Positions 47,636 to 56,168 are shown, numbered from the stretch's first letter. The stretch is DNA of 64,000 bases from Streptomyces sp. NBC_01294 (GCF_035917235.1 NZ_CP108423.1:8151501-8215500), one strand, 5' to 3'. A program made the numbers and translations. The notes: a model not told the origin generated them from the letters alone.

Positions 47636-48058
47636 TCAGGTGCCGGGTTCCGCTGCCGCGATCGCGGCGAGGGCCGACCCCGGGTCCTGTTCGACCGCGA
47701 GGTCGCCCAGGGTGACGACGCCGACGAGCTCGCCGTCCTCGGTTTCCACGGGCAGGCGCCGCAGCGCGTTCCGGCGCATGAGGGTGACGGCGTGGATGAC
47801 GTCGTCGCTGGGACGGACAGTGACCGGCTCACTGCTGCAGATGGCCTGCACGGTCGTCTCGGCGGGATCCCTGTTCTCGGCCATGGCACGGACGACCAGG
47901 TCCCGGTCGGTGAGGATGCCGCGCAGGCGGCCTTCGTCGACGACGAGGACGTCCCCGATGTCGGCATCGCGCATCACCCGCGCCGCTTCCGCCAGCGACG
48001 TGAGCTTGTCGACCGTCACCGGATTCTCGGTCATCACCTCGTGCACACGTCGGGTCAT
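47636..48058 (-). CDS. CBS domain pair protein
   Basis: 140 residues from ATG 48058. Two CBS motifs: VHEVMTENPVTVDKLTSLAEAARVM...GDVLVVDEG and ICSSEPVTVRPSDDVIHAVTLM...RLPVETEDG. Stand-alone CBS pairs bind adenine nucleotides and act as energy or ionic sensors. It lies 95 bases beyond the P450 stop on the same strand. Confidence 0.9.
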   Translation of the reverse strand: MTRRVHEVMTENPVTVDKLTSLAEAARVMRDADIGDVLVVDEGRLRGILTDRDLVVRAMAENRDPAETTVQAICSSEPVTVRPSDDVIHAVTLMRRNALRRLPVETEDGELVGVVTLGDLAVEQDPGSALAAIAAAEPGT

Positions 48059-48152
48059 GGAAGGCTCCTCGCGCTGCTGGAAGCGGCCCCTGGCGGGCGG
48101 CTACCCACCCCGGTGGGGGGTAGGCGTGATCAGTCTGGCGCCTTCGCCGCGT

Positions 48153-49457
48153 TCACACGGGGGGTTGGAACCCCCGGGCGCGGCGGCTCCCCGGCCGGCC
48201 TGCGACGTCGATGACGAATCCGCTGCGGGGCCGGGTCGGGATCCGGCTCAGGGGGATGGACAGGTCCTGCCGGGGCACGGCGAAGTCGAGATCCGCCAGG
48301 GCGGGCGAGAGCGCGGCGAGCAGGGAAAGGGTGAGGTCCTCGCCCGGGCAGCGGTGACCGGTGCGTGCGTCGCCTCCGCCCTGCGGGATCAGTGCGTCAC
48401 GGCCCGGCTCGTGTCCGAGGAAGCGTCCGGCGTCGAAGTGGTACGGCCGTTCCCAGAGCTCCGGGTCGTGGTGGTGCCCGTACACGTCGAGAAGCAGGAG
48501 GGTCCCGCCCGCGATCTGGTGACCGGAGAGGCTGAGATCGTGCACGGCGGCGCCTCCGATGAAGGGCACGAACGGGTAGAACCGGCGGACCTCGTGCGCG
48601 AACGCACGGGCGTGGGCCGGGCCACCGTCCCGGAGCTGGTCAAGCCCGCCCGGCTGCCGGTGGAGGGCGTGGGCGGCGAAGACGGCGAACCAGGCGATGG
48701 CGACGGTGGGACGGATGATGTTCAGCAGTTCGACGGCCGCCGTGTGCGGGTCCAGCAGAGTGCCGTCCTGCTCGCGATGCAGTGCGACGGCCTCCAGAGG
48801 GCTCCCGGGCACCGACGTGCGCTGGGAGGGGGAGAAGACACCGTCCGGGTGCGGTCCGCTCCTGCGGAGGTCGGCGATGGCGGCCGCGAGGGCCCGCTCC
48901 TGACGGTGCCGGGCGTGTCGGGCCCGCAGCCGCCCGGGTCCGGCGGCGGCGAAGCCGTCGACCATGGAGACGCAGTCCTCACCGATCTCCCGGGCCGCGT
49001 CGTCCGTGACGGGCAGCCCCACCCAGTCGCAGACCGCCCGTGTGAGCAGTGTGGCCACCTCGTCGAAGAGGACCACCCGGCGGCCTTCCCAGGCCGTCAC
49101 GGCATCGCGCCAGCCGCCCTCGAAGCTCTCGGTCAGGGCACTGATGGCGCCCGGGGACATGAGCAGGGAGGTGAACAGTTCCTTGCGTACCCGGTGCCGT
49201 GGCCCGTCCAGGCTGTGCACCGCGCCCTTGCCGAAGAGGGTGTCGAGCACCGGCGCCGGGAGGGCATCGTGCCGCTGGACGCGACTCTCGTCGTAGAAGA
49301 GGTCGACGGCCTCGGGCCCGTGCAGAAGTGCCGCAGGACGGCCGAACAGGTGGGTGGGCACCACGGGTGCTCCGTCATGGGCCCGGCGCAGGTCGGGGGC
49401 CCATGCGTAGCCGTGGAGCAACAGGGACAGGGTGCTGTCGGTCAATAGAGCGGACAT
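48153..49457 (-). CDS. cytochrome P450, CYP152 (fatty-acid peroxygenase)-like
   Basis: 434 residues from ATG 49457 (GGTAGG upstream; GTG 49466 also possible). The haem loop is GGGDARTGHRCPGE with Cys near 370. The I-helix region LLNIIRPTVAIAWFAVFAAHALH, with Arg-Pro in place of the usual acid-alcohol pair, and YPFVPFIGGAAVHD are hallmarks of CYP152 peroxygenases. These use H2O2 to hydroxylate or decarboxylate fatty acids. It follows the ADF gene by about 57 bases and likely shares its transcript. Confidence 0.85.
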   Translation of the reverse strand: MSALLTDSTLSLLLHGYAWAPDLRRAHDGAPVVPTHLFGRPAALLHGPEAVDLFYDESRVQRHDALPAPVLDTLFGKGAVHSLDGPRHRVRKELFTSLLMSPGAISALTESFEGGWRDAVTAWEGRRVVLFDEVATLLTRAVCDWVGLPVTDDAAREIGEDCVSMVDGFAAAGPGRLRARHARHRQERALAAAIADLRRSGPHPDGVFSPSQRTSVPGSPLEAVALHREQDGTLLDPHTAAVELLNIIRPTVAIAWFAVFAAHALHRQPGGLDQLRDGGPAHARAFAHEVRRFYPFVPFIGGAAVHDLSLSGHQIAGGTLLLLDVYGHHHDPELWERPYHFDAGRFLGHEPGRDALIPQGGGDARTGHRCPGEDLTLSLLAALSPALADLDFAVPRQDLSIPLSRIPTRPRSGFVIDVAGRPGSRRARGFQPPV

Positions 49458-49514
49458 GGTCTGCACCTACCCGATCGGGGGACCGCAAACAGGGGCGGTC
49501 GCCGATCCCGTCCG

Positions 49515-49922
49515 TCAGACCGCCTGGGAGGCGAGCTCGTCGTAGGCCAGGGCGGACAGGGTCGTGGCCCGGACGTCGACCTGGATGCCGTCGAGGGCAT
49601 CCCGCAGGACGCGGTGGGTGGAGGCGTAGGCGAGCTTGTGCGCGGGCAGCGCCCCGTCGGGGATCCAGAAGATCATCACGAGATCCCTCCTGCGGGCCCC
49701 GTCCGCCGCGGCGAAATGCAGGTCGTACAGGACGAATCTGGGCTCGTTCGCGGGTAGCGACTCCAGCATCTCCTCGTGCGTGAGGTTGGACTTGCTTTCG
49801 ACGACCACCGTCGCCAGGGGCTCGTCCAGCCGGTAGACGACCGTGTTGATCTCCCGTCTGCTCTTCAGCTCCTGCAAGGCGTCCAGGCAGCTGTCGTCCA
49901 CGGTGGTGCCCGAGCTGCTCAC
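49515..49922 (-). CDS. ADF/cofilin homologue (single ADF-H domain)
   Basis: 135 residues from GTG 49922 (CGGAGA 6 bases upstream). The whole protein aligns with eukaryotic ADF/cofilin by eye. The start is SSSGTTVDDSCLDALQELKS (compare plant ADF SGMAVDDECKLKFLELK). SLPANEPRFVLYDLHF matches ALPADECRYAVFDFDF, and RRDLVMIFWIPDGALPAHKL matches SKIFFIAWSPDSSRVRMKM. The long actin-binding helix is YASTHRVLRDALDGIQ, and the end is VDVRATTLSALAYDEL. Length and order are those of a complete single-domain cofilin. In eukaryotes it severs and depolymerises F-actin; here the partner could be an actin-like protein (MreB, Mbl, ParM-type) or something else. The frame continues upstream without a stop into the MpaB-type gene. 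Confidence 0.85.
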   Translation of the reverse strand: MSSSGTTVDDSCLDALQELKSRREINTVVYRLDEPLATVVVESKSNLTHEEMLESLPANEPRFVLYDLHFAAADGARRRDLVMIFWIPDGALPAHKLAYASTHRVLRDALDGIQVDVRATTLSALAYDELASQAV

Positions 49923-50948
49923 GGCGATCTCCGATCGTTCAGGTGGCAGTGCAGTGCGGTGCAGTGCGGTTCGGTTCGGTGCAGCGCAGTGTCGAGCCCC
50001 CGTCGTGGCGGCTGCCCGCCTTCCGGCCCGGCGAAACCCCCGCCGCCGCGTGTCAGGGGGCGGCGGGGCAGCGGCGCGGGCCGGCACCGGCGCCGGAGGC
50101 AGGGACCACCGGACCAGCCAGACCGCCGCGCGGGCCGCGGGGCCGACCCACCACCGCTCCAGCGGCAGCCGCCGGTGCAGCCCCAGCTCGACGCGGGCCC
50201 AGTCCGGCAGCAGTACGACCGCACCCGCGGCCAGGGCGGCGTACGGCAGGCGCAGCGCCCACGGCAGGGGCGGGCGGCGGAGGATGAAGTGGGCGGCTTC
50301 CCGGGCCTCGGGGGTGCCGCGCAGCTGTGGCCGGTAGGCCTCGATGCGGGCGGCGAGCCCCGCGGCGGTGCGTGGCGGGTCGGTGACGCCGAGTGCCGCG
50401 CCGACCCGCGCCATGCCCGCCACGTACGCGTCCTGGTCCGGGGGGCTCAGCGGGTGGGCACCGTAGTGCTGCTGGGAGCGGAGGAAGCAGGTCAGCTCGG
50501 CGTCGTGCACCCATTCCAGGAGGGCCGGGTCGGTGGCCGTGTACGGCTCCCCTCCGGGTGCCCGCCCGCTGATCGTCCTGTGCACCGCGATGACCCGGTC
50601 GACCGCCCCTTGCGCGTCGTCCGCCGTACCGAAGGTGGTGAAGGCGAGGAAGGTGCTGATGCTCTGGAGCCTGCCCCAGGGATCTTCCCGGTACGCGGAG
50701 TGCTGGGCCACGGCGGCCATGGCCAGCGGATGCAGGGACTGCAGAAGCAGGGCGCTGATCCCGCCGACGAAGAGGGCGGCGTCGCCGTGGACCCGCCGCA
50801 CCGGGTGGTCCGGCCCGAACCAGCGTGGACCGGGCGTGAGGTGGATCCGGTTCCGGTTGGCCGGGCCCGATGGCCCCGCCACACGCAGGAAGAGCGCCTC
50901 GCCCAGCCGGGCACGGGCACCGGTGACGACTGCCGTCCACTGGCCCAT
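49923..50948 (-). CDS. MpaB (DUF2236) family oxygenase; reads on in frame into the ADF gene
   Basis: From ATG 50948. The DUF2236 core is clear: RVHGDAALFVGGISALLLQSLHPLAM, TFLAFTTFGTADDAQGAVDRV, AVHRTISGRAPGG, SQQHYGAH. MpaB-type proteins bind haem b and oxidise or cleave polymer and terpenoid substrates. Similarity ends about SLPPAPVPARAA (near 50090). The remaining about 55 codons are low-complexity (CAAPNRTALHRTALP) over a GTGCAGTGCG-type simple repeat. There is no stop before the ADF start, so as written a 505-residue fusion is encoded. I list them separately because each part is a complete known domain. Confidence 0.75.
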
Positions 50949-51089
50949 GCAAGCAGTATGCCCACCGGCCCGTGCTCCGGGCGGACCGATCGGGGGCGGG
51001 TCGGGGCGGGGCGGGTGTCGATCTCCTCCCACGTCGCGACTGCGGTCCGGCGTGGAGAACTGCGACGTCTCGTGTCGGCTTGGGGCGGT

Positions 51090-51635
51090 TCAGCGGTGGG
51101 CCGTGGTCTGGTTGATGGCGTTGAGGGCGGTGTGCCAGGGGTAGTGGGGAACGGTGTCCGAGCCGGGCCGGTGGGGGGCGAAGCCGTTTTCGCCGTAGAG
51201 GAGTTCGACGCCGGCGGTGCGCAGGGTGGCGAGGGAGGTTTCGAGTTGGGGGTGCGCGGCGAGGGCGGTGTCGAGGCAGGGCATGGCGATGGTGGGGATG
51301 CTTTTGCCGGCGGCTTCGGCGGCGAGGCCGATGGCGTAGTTGTGGGTGAGGCCGAGAGCCCAGGCGTTGATGGTGTTGAACGTGGCGGGGGCGAAGAGGA
51401 GTGCGTCGGCCTCGGGCCAGACGTCCGGTTCGCCGGGGAGTTTGTACTGCCAGCACACGGGGTGCCCGGTGAGTGCGGCGAGTCCGTCGAGGCTGCCCGT
51501 GAGCCAGTGGGCGGCGGTGGGGGTGAGGCCCAGGCATACGTCCCAGCCGCGGGCCTGGGCGTCTTCGATGACGTGGGCGACGTCGAAGACAGGTGGGGCG
51601 GCGGAGCAGAGCAGGTAGAGAGTCCTCGTGGTCAT
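51090..51635 (-). CDS. flavoprotein (HFCD/PPC-decarboxylase fold)
   Basis: 181 residues from ATG 51635. Single Rossmann-like flavoprotein: LYLLCSAAPPVFDVAHVIED, ADALLFAPATFNTINAWALG (the PxTxNT/IN FMN-binding motif) and PTIAMPCLDTALAAHP. Relatives (EpiD, CoaC, Dfp) oxidatively decarboxylate C-terminal Cys or act as FMN carriers. The His of decarboxylases is not obvious. A 12-base palindrome lies just upstream of the start. Confidence 0.85.
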   Translation of the reverse strand: MTTRTLYLLCSAAPPVFDVAHVIEDAQARGWDVCLGLTPTAAHWLTGSLDGLAALTGHPVCWQYKLPGEPDVWPEADALLFAPATFNTINAWALGLTHNYAIGLAAEAAGKSIPTIAMPCLDTALAAHPQLETSLATLRTAGVELLYGENGFAPHRPGSDTVPHYPWHTALNAINQTTAHR

Positions 51636-51641
51636 GCCACC

Positions 51642-51653
51642 ATATGATCATAT
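51642..51653. promoter_or_regulatory. 12-bp AT-rich palindrome at the flavoprotein promoter
   Basis: ATATGATCATAT, perfect dyad, 7 bases upstream of the flavoprotein start and strikingly AT-rich for this genome. It fits a GntR- or MerR-like operator overlapping the promoter or leader. Confidence 0.5.
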
Positions 51654-51886
51654 CGCTTGACCTCGACCAAGGTTGAGCGACCAGGGCCGGATCCAGGGAC
51701 GCTGAACGGGGGCGTCACGGGGGCGGCACGGGGACCGTCCGGCGAGGCGACGGCCGATTTCATGCGGACGGGCGCCGGCTGCTGACGGCCTGCCAGAACA
51801 CCCGGGCGAGGGCGCCCCGGTGAGGACGCCCCTGGCTGAGGCGCCCCCGCGCACACGCGCGCCACGGGCGGGGTTGCGGAGGTGGG

Positions 51887-52582
51887 TCAGGCGTTGAGGG
51901 GCGGCTGGGCCGGGTTGCTTCCGGGCGCCAGCATGCGGGTCAGGCGCACGGCGAAGTACACGGCCGCGCCCGCCGCGACGATGTTCAGGGCGTCGGCCAC
52001 CATGCCCAGGGTCACCGCGTCGACGAAGGCCCCGAGGTCCTCGGCCCGCCGATAGCGCAGGCTCGCGTACTGGCCCAGCAGGACCGAGCCGGCGAACGAC
52101 GCCCACCAGAGGTTCACCGGCCAGAAGGCCCCCTTGGCGCCCCGCAGGCCGGCCGTCCAGGCCTGGACGGCGATCCGGTACGGCAGCCAGAAACAGGCCA
52201 CCGGAACGAACCAGGCCCCGACAGCCCAGCCCGGCCCGCTCCTGAACCCGGCGGGCTCCAGCGCTCCGGCGCGCCGCCGGACCTGGTGGAACCAGGTGAT
52301 GAAGACGGCCGCGCAGGCCACGAAGGCCAGCACCTGCACCTGGTTCACCCTGAAGAAGAGCATCTCCAGAGCCGCCCACCGGTCCTCGGAGACGAAGGCG
52401 AACTCCCCGTCCCCCTCCACCGCGGAGTGCGCCCGAACACCGGCGTACAGGGAGAAGAGATCGCCTGCCGCGGCTGCCGACAGCAGGGCGCACACCCCCG
52501 TGAGCAGGCCGCGGCCGGGGCCGGAGGCCGGGGCGGCCAGGGGCGGGCGGGGACGGAGAACGCCGGAACGGGACGAGGACAT
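51887..52582 (-). CDS. DUF4328 membrane protein
   Basis: 231 residues from ATG 52582. About six hydrophobic helices with the DUF4328 hallmarks QVLAFVACAAVFITWFHQVRR, SGPGWAVGAWFVPVACFWLPYRI and FWPVNLWWASF. Function unknown. Intact. Confidence 0.85.
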   Translation of the reverse strand: MSSSRSGVLRPRPPLAAPASGPGRGLLTGVCALLSAAAAGDLFSLYAGVRAHSAVEGDGEFAFVSEDRWAALEMLFFRVNQVQVLAFVACAAVFITWFHQVRRRAGALEPAGFRSGPGWAVGAWFVPVACFWLPYRIAVQAWTAGLRGAKGAFWPVNLWWASFAGSVLLGQYASLRYRRAEDLGAFVDAVTLGMVADALNIVAAGAAVYFAVRLTRMLAPGSNPAQPPLNA

Positions 52583-52761
52583 GATGGTGTGGACCCCCCA
52601 CGGGCACGGAATGAAGGCGCCCGGGGATGAGCGCGCAGAGGGAAACTACGGCAGAGCGGACCCACCCGTCCACAAAGAAACCGCAGGTCCCGGGCCCCGT
52701 GGGCGTGAGCGTCGGGTCAGAACGGGTCCGGGAGAGAGAGATATCAACATCGTGGCCGCCG

Positions 52762-52793
52762 GCGGACCGGCGGACCGACGGACCGACGAGCCG
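52762..52793. repeat. degenerate tandem octamer repeat, 4 x GCGGACCG-like
   Basis: Units GCGGACCG, GCGGACCG, ACGGACCG, ACGAGCCG. The unit equals that of the array at 21279 read in another register. Confidence 0.65.
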
Positions 52794-52849
52794 GCGTCCG
52801 GAGTCGAGCAGCATGCGGAGCACGTGCCTGCCGCAGCCGGAATGACGAA

Positions 52850-52887
52850 GGGTGCCCTCCGGGTCCGTACGGACCCGGAGGGCACCC
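52850..52887. terminator. 38-bp perfect palindrome, intrinsic terminator
   Basis: GGGTGCCCTCCGGGTCCGT followed by its exact reverse complement. It lies 20 bases after the minus-strand gene at 52908, so it probably ends that transcript. There is no T-run, as is common in this group. Confidence 0.85.
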
Positions 52888-52907
52888 CATGCCGACCAGC
52901 GGCCGGT

Positions 52908-53432
52908 TCAGCAGTCGGGACGGGATCCGTCGAGGATCGCGTTCACGGACACGAAGTACTCCTTGTCCGCGGAGTACAAGACGCTGAGGAGCGTCGGTTT
53001 CCCGTCCACTTCCTTGTGGAAGCACATGTCCTTGGGCAGGGAGCCGGGAGTGATTTTCGGGCGTGACCCGGTGGCCTTCCAGCCCGCGGCAGGAGCGGCG
53101 GCCCAGTAGTGGTCGATCACCTTGTTGGGATCGCCGTCGTAGGTGTAGTACGTGTTGGCGACCAGCCAGACCTCGGTGCCGCTGTCGTCCATGCACTCGG
53201 CGCCGCTCGCGCCCGGGACGGGGGCCGCCCCGGCCGGCGCCGGCGGAACGGCGATGGCCGAGACCTGTGCCAGGCGCTTCACGCCCCTGGGCTCGTCACA
53301 CTGCCCGTCGGCGCCGATCAACAGCGTGGCGGCCCCGTACAGCAGACCGCCGACCAGGGCGAATGCCACGGCGCATGCCGCGCCGACGAGTACCGTCGTC
53401 CGACCGCGCATGGCGGAATCCGTACGGTTCAC
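52908..53432 (-). CDS. membrane-anchored hypothetical protein
   Basis: 174 residues from GTG 53432. One N-terminal transmembrane helix (TTVLVGAACAVAFALVGGLL) and an exported domain with Cys pairs (GQCDEP, ECMDD, DMCFHK, RPDC). TYDGDPNKVIDHYWAAAPAAGW resembles a small exported alpha/beta domain found in several actinobacterial proteins of unknown role. It follows the 57-residue gene by 16 bases and ends at a strong terminator. Confidence 0.65.
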   Translation of the reverse strand: MNRTDSAMRGRTTVLVGAACAVAFALVGGLLYGAATLLIGADGQCDEPRGVKRLAQVSAIAVPPAPAGAAPVPGASGAECMDDSGTEVWLVANTYYTYDGDPNKVIDHYWAAAPAAGWKATGSRPKITPGSLPKDMCFHKEVDGKPTLLSVLYSADKEYFVSVNAILDGSRPDC

Positions 53433-53448
53433 GGAGCAACGACCTCAC

Positions 53449-53622
53449 TCATTTCGCCAGCCCGTCTCTGTTGTAGTAGTACCGCCCAACGTAGAACAGG
53501 TTGAGGAACCACGTTCCACGGACGTGGTCGCGGGCGACCGGCGCCTGGGAGACGTCCAGCGGGAGCCGGAGAACGACCGAGCCCTGAATGTTCGTCAGTT
53601 GCAGGAGGTTCGCCTTTGCCAC
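53449..53622 (-). CDS. 57-residue protein of unknown function
   Basis: From GTG 53622 to TGA 53449. The product starts AKANLLQLTNIQGSVVLRLP and contains VARDHVRGTWFLNLFYVGRY followed by YYNRDGLAK. Balanced composition and an aromatic-rich, structured-looking sequence argue against a chance frame. It lies 16 bases upstream of the membrane-anchored gene, so they are probably co-transcribed. The ribosome-binding site is weak. Family not recognised. Confidence 0.45.
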   Translation of the reverse strand: MAKANLLQLTNIQGSVVLRLPLDVSQAPVARDHVRGTWFLNLFYVGRYYYNRDGLAK

Positions 53623-54018
53623 TAACGGAGCGCTCTCTCACATGGCGTGGCCTCAGCGATGCGGACGGAATGGACCAGGCCCCGTGAGAGGGGGAGCAAG
53701 AAAGGGCCTTGTGAGCGGGGACAGCCGAACGGGCGAGGGGCGGCTGTCGGGTGTGCGCCGGGCTGCTGCCGTCGGGGTCCGTTGCCCGGGGGCGGCGGTC
53801 TGAGCGCCGGCGCCGGGGGATTGCCGGGCGGCTCCGCATTCCGGCCGGGGAGGGGTGGCCGGGGTGTGGGGCCGCCCGGGTGCCGTACGGATCCAGGCGG
53901 CAGCCCGTCGTGCGGGCGGGCCTGCCGCATGACGCCGGGGGAGAGGTCGTCATGCGGCCGGGACCCGCTCCGGAGGCGCCCACCCGCGTGGTGTTCGCTT
54001 CCGGTATCCACGCGTCTA
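53623..54018. other. intergenic region left of the IS630 element
   Basis: About 395 bases. Only low-complexity Pro/Arg or Gly/Arg frames; no convincing gene, promoter or hairpin seen. Confidence 0.4.
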
Positions 54019-55121
54019 CTGACCTTGTAGTCGTGGTGTCGTCAGGGTGAGTCCGGTGCCGGTGAGACATCCGTCGATGATGTCGCTGCGGTATTGGATC
54101 TGGCGTAGGCCGTGTCGTAGCCGGCGCATGAGGTGGTCGGGGTCGGTGAAGACGGTGTTCGCCTGGCTGGTCCTGCGGAGGATGGACCATATGCCTTCGA
54201 CAGGGTTGAGGTCGGGTGCGTAGGGCGGCAGATGGTAGGCGGTGATCCAGTCGTGCTCCTCGATGAAGGCCCGCATGCGGCGGTCTTTGTGGACGTTGAG
54301 GTTGTCCCATACGAGGACGATCGGTCCGCCGAGCTGCTGGTGGGCGGCGATGAGAAGGTCGCGGTACTCGGTCCAGGCAAAGCTCTTGCGGCCTCCGCTC
54401 TTGTGATCGGTATGCCGTTTGGGCCGGTAGACGAGGCGGGAGCGTTCGCCGGGTTTGTAGCAGCACAGGGCTGCGATGGAGAAGCGACGCTGGGATCGTC
54501 CACGGACCCGGATGACCGGTGTGGTTCCGCGTCGGGCCCAGGTGCGGGAGGTCGGCGGCGTCATCGAGAATCCGGCTTCGTCTTCGAAGACGATCCAGGC
54601 CCCGAGCGCCGCCGCGGTGGTTCCACGTGCGACCACACGTCCTTCACCCAGCCGGCCACCGCCGGCTCGTCACGCTCGACGGCCCGACGAGCCGGAACCT
54701 GATGGCTCCAGCCGTGCCTCCGCAGCATCTGCGAGATACCCGAAAGCGTCATGGACTTGTGGAACCGCCAGCCGATCAACGTCTTGATTCTGGCCAGCGT
54801 CCATCTCTGATCAGACCAGCCATGCGCGACCGGACCCTTCGCCAGCTCCTCCTCGAGCACGGCGAACAACGCGTCACTCAGCTTCGGCCGGGACGCCGGG
54901 CCTTGAGAACGGACCCCGCTCTGGCCGGCCTCGAGCCAAGCACGACGCCACCGCTGAACCGATCGCACGCTGACCCGTAACTCCTTCGCGACCTCCGTAC
55001 TGCCCCGCCCATCGGCGAACATCGCGACCGCTTCCATCCGGACCCGCTCACGGAACGCTTGCCTCTCCGCGGTCAGACCCCCACCCTGCGGATACCTCAT
55101 ACACCCGGCATACCGCGACAA
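54016..55121 (-). CDS. IS630 family transposase in two overlapping frames
   Basis: The first frame (start 55121) carries the helix-turn-helix half (EVAKELRVSVRSVQRWRRAWLE, RWTLARIKTLIGWRFHKSMT). The second frame carries the DDE half: WIVFEDEAGFSMTPP, VLVWDNLNVHKDRRMR, YAPDLNPVEGIWS. They meet near 54610 at VWSHVE, where about one base shift gives a continuous product of about 365 residues. IS630 relatives are usually one frame, so this is either decay, error or programmed slippage. The stop TAG uses the flanking TA plus the next base. Confidence 0.8.
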
Positions 55122-55164
55122 TCAGCAACCGTCAGCCCCTACGACAAGACGACTTCAAGGTCAG
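54019..55164 (-). mobile_element. IS630 family insertion sequence with TA target duplication
   Basis: The ends CTGACCTTGTAGTCGT and ACGACTTCAAGGTCAG are inverted repeats (one mismatch in 16), each flanked by TA (54017-54018 and 55165-55166). 1146 bases with one transposase. TA insertion is the IS630/Tc1-mariner signature. Confidence 0.85.
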
Positions 55165-55424
55165 TAACCCGGACTCCGTTCGGTAAACCCCCTCACCGCC
55201 AAGTCCTGAGGAGACGTCAGGCGGGGCTGCACCGTGGGAGTCCGGCACCCGCTCGAACTCGTGGGCCCGCCGTACGCGTTGCCGGGATGAAGCTCGGATC
55301 TTTGTGGTTTCTGCCAGTACGAGGGTCTGCCGGGACCCGTAGAGACTGCCAGTCAGAAGCCGCCACGTGCCCCAGGGGGTGGGGCCGTGGCCAAGGACAT
55401 ACCGAAAACGGGGAGGACATCACC

Positions 55425-56168
55425 ATGAGCGCACAGCAGCAGTACGACGAGATCGGTGAGGCGTACGAGGGGTTCAAGGCGCTGCCGCTGGAGCAGTACG
55501 CAGTGGTACCCAGCTTCCTGGCCCTGGTCGGGGACGTGAGCGGCAAGTCGGTTCTCGACCTGGCCTCCGGCACCGGCTTCTACAGCAGGGAGTTCAAGCG
55601 GCGCGGCGCCGCGGAGGTGCTCGGTATCGACATCTCCGGTGAAATGGTCGCCGTGGCACAGCAGTTGGAAGAACACAGTCCGCTGGGTGTGCACTACGAG
55701 GTCGGTGACGTGGCCGAGCTGCGGCCCCTCGACCGGCGCTTCGACGTCGGGGTGGCGGTCCAACTGCTCAACTACGCCGAGGACATCGCCACCACGGAGC
55801 GGATGTGCCGCAACGCGCACCAGAGCCTGCAGCCCGGCGGCGAGTTCTTCCTGCTCAACCAGTCACCCGACTTCCGCTTCGACGGACCGACCCCGGAGAG
55901 GTACGGCTTCCGCAGCGAGCTCACCGGCGAGGAGGTCGAGACCGGACCGCAGGTCCGGACCACGGCGCTGCTCGACCCGCCGGTCTCGTTCGTTGCCAAC
56001 CGCCCGCGCCGCGAGGTCTACGAGAAGTGCCTGCGGGCAGCCGGATTCCGCGAGCTTTCCTGGGTCCCGCTGACGGTGTCGGAGGCCGGCGGGCGCGAGT
56101 TCGGTGCGGACTTCTGGGCGGACTTCCACGCCAACCCCCCGCTGGAGATGCTGCGCTGCCGCGCCTGA
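55425..56168 (+). CDS. class I SAM-dependent methyltransferase
   Basis: 247 residues from ATG 55425 behind GGGGAGG. SAM motif I is VLDLASGTGFYSREF, followed by VLGIDISGEMVAVAQ, YEVGDVAEL and LQPGGEFFLLNQSP. Substrate unknown; the C-terminal half varies in this family and gives no clue. It starts 260 bases from the IS630 end, which may have displaced its normal promoter. Confidence 0.9.
   Translation: MSAQQQYDEIGEAYEGFKALPLEQYAVVPSFLALVGDVSGKSVLDLASGTGFYSREFKRRGAAEVLGIDISGEMVAVAQQLEEHSPLGVHYEVGDVAELRPLDRRFDVGVAVQLLNYAEDIATTERMCRNAHQSLQPGGEFFLLNQSPDFRFDGPTPERYGFRSELTGEEVETGPQVRTTALLDPPVSFVANRPRREVYEKCLRAAGFRELSWVPLTVSEAGGREFGADFWADFHANPPLEMLRCRA

Larger units (their letters stand above)
52583..52907. 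other. intergenic region with octamer repeat and terminator
   Basis: About 325 bases without a gene. It contains a degenerate octamer array (52762) and a perfect terminator hairpin (52850), listed separately. Confidence 0.5.

Noticed and set aside
49515..50948. Annotating one 505-residue MpaB-ADF fusion as the only gene
   Set aside because: Each half is a complete domain, the junction is low-complexity simple repeat, and the ADF has its own start and ribosome-binding-like site. Kept as a finding instead.
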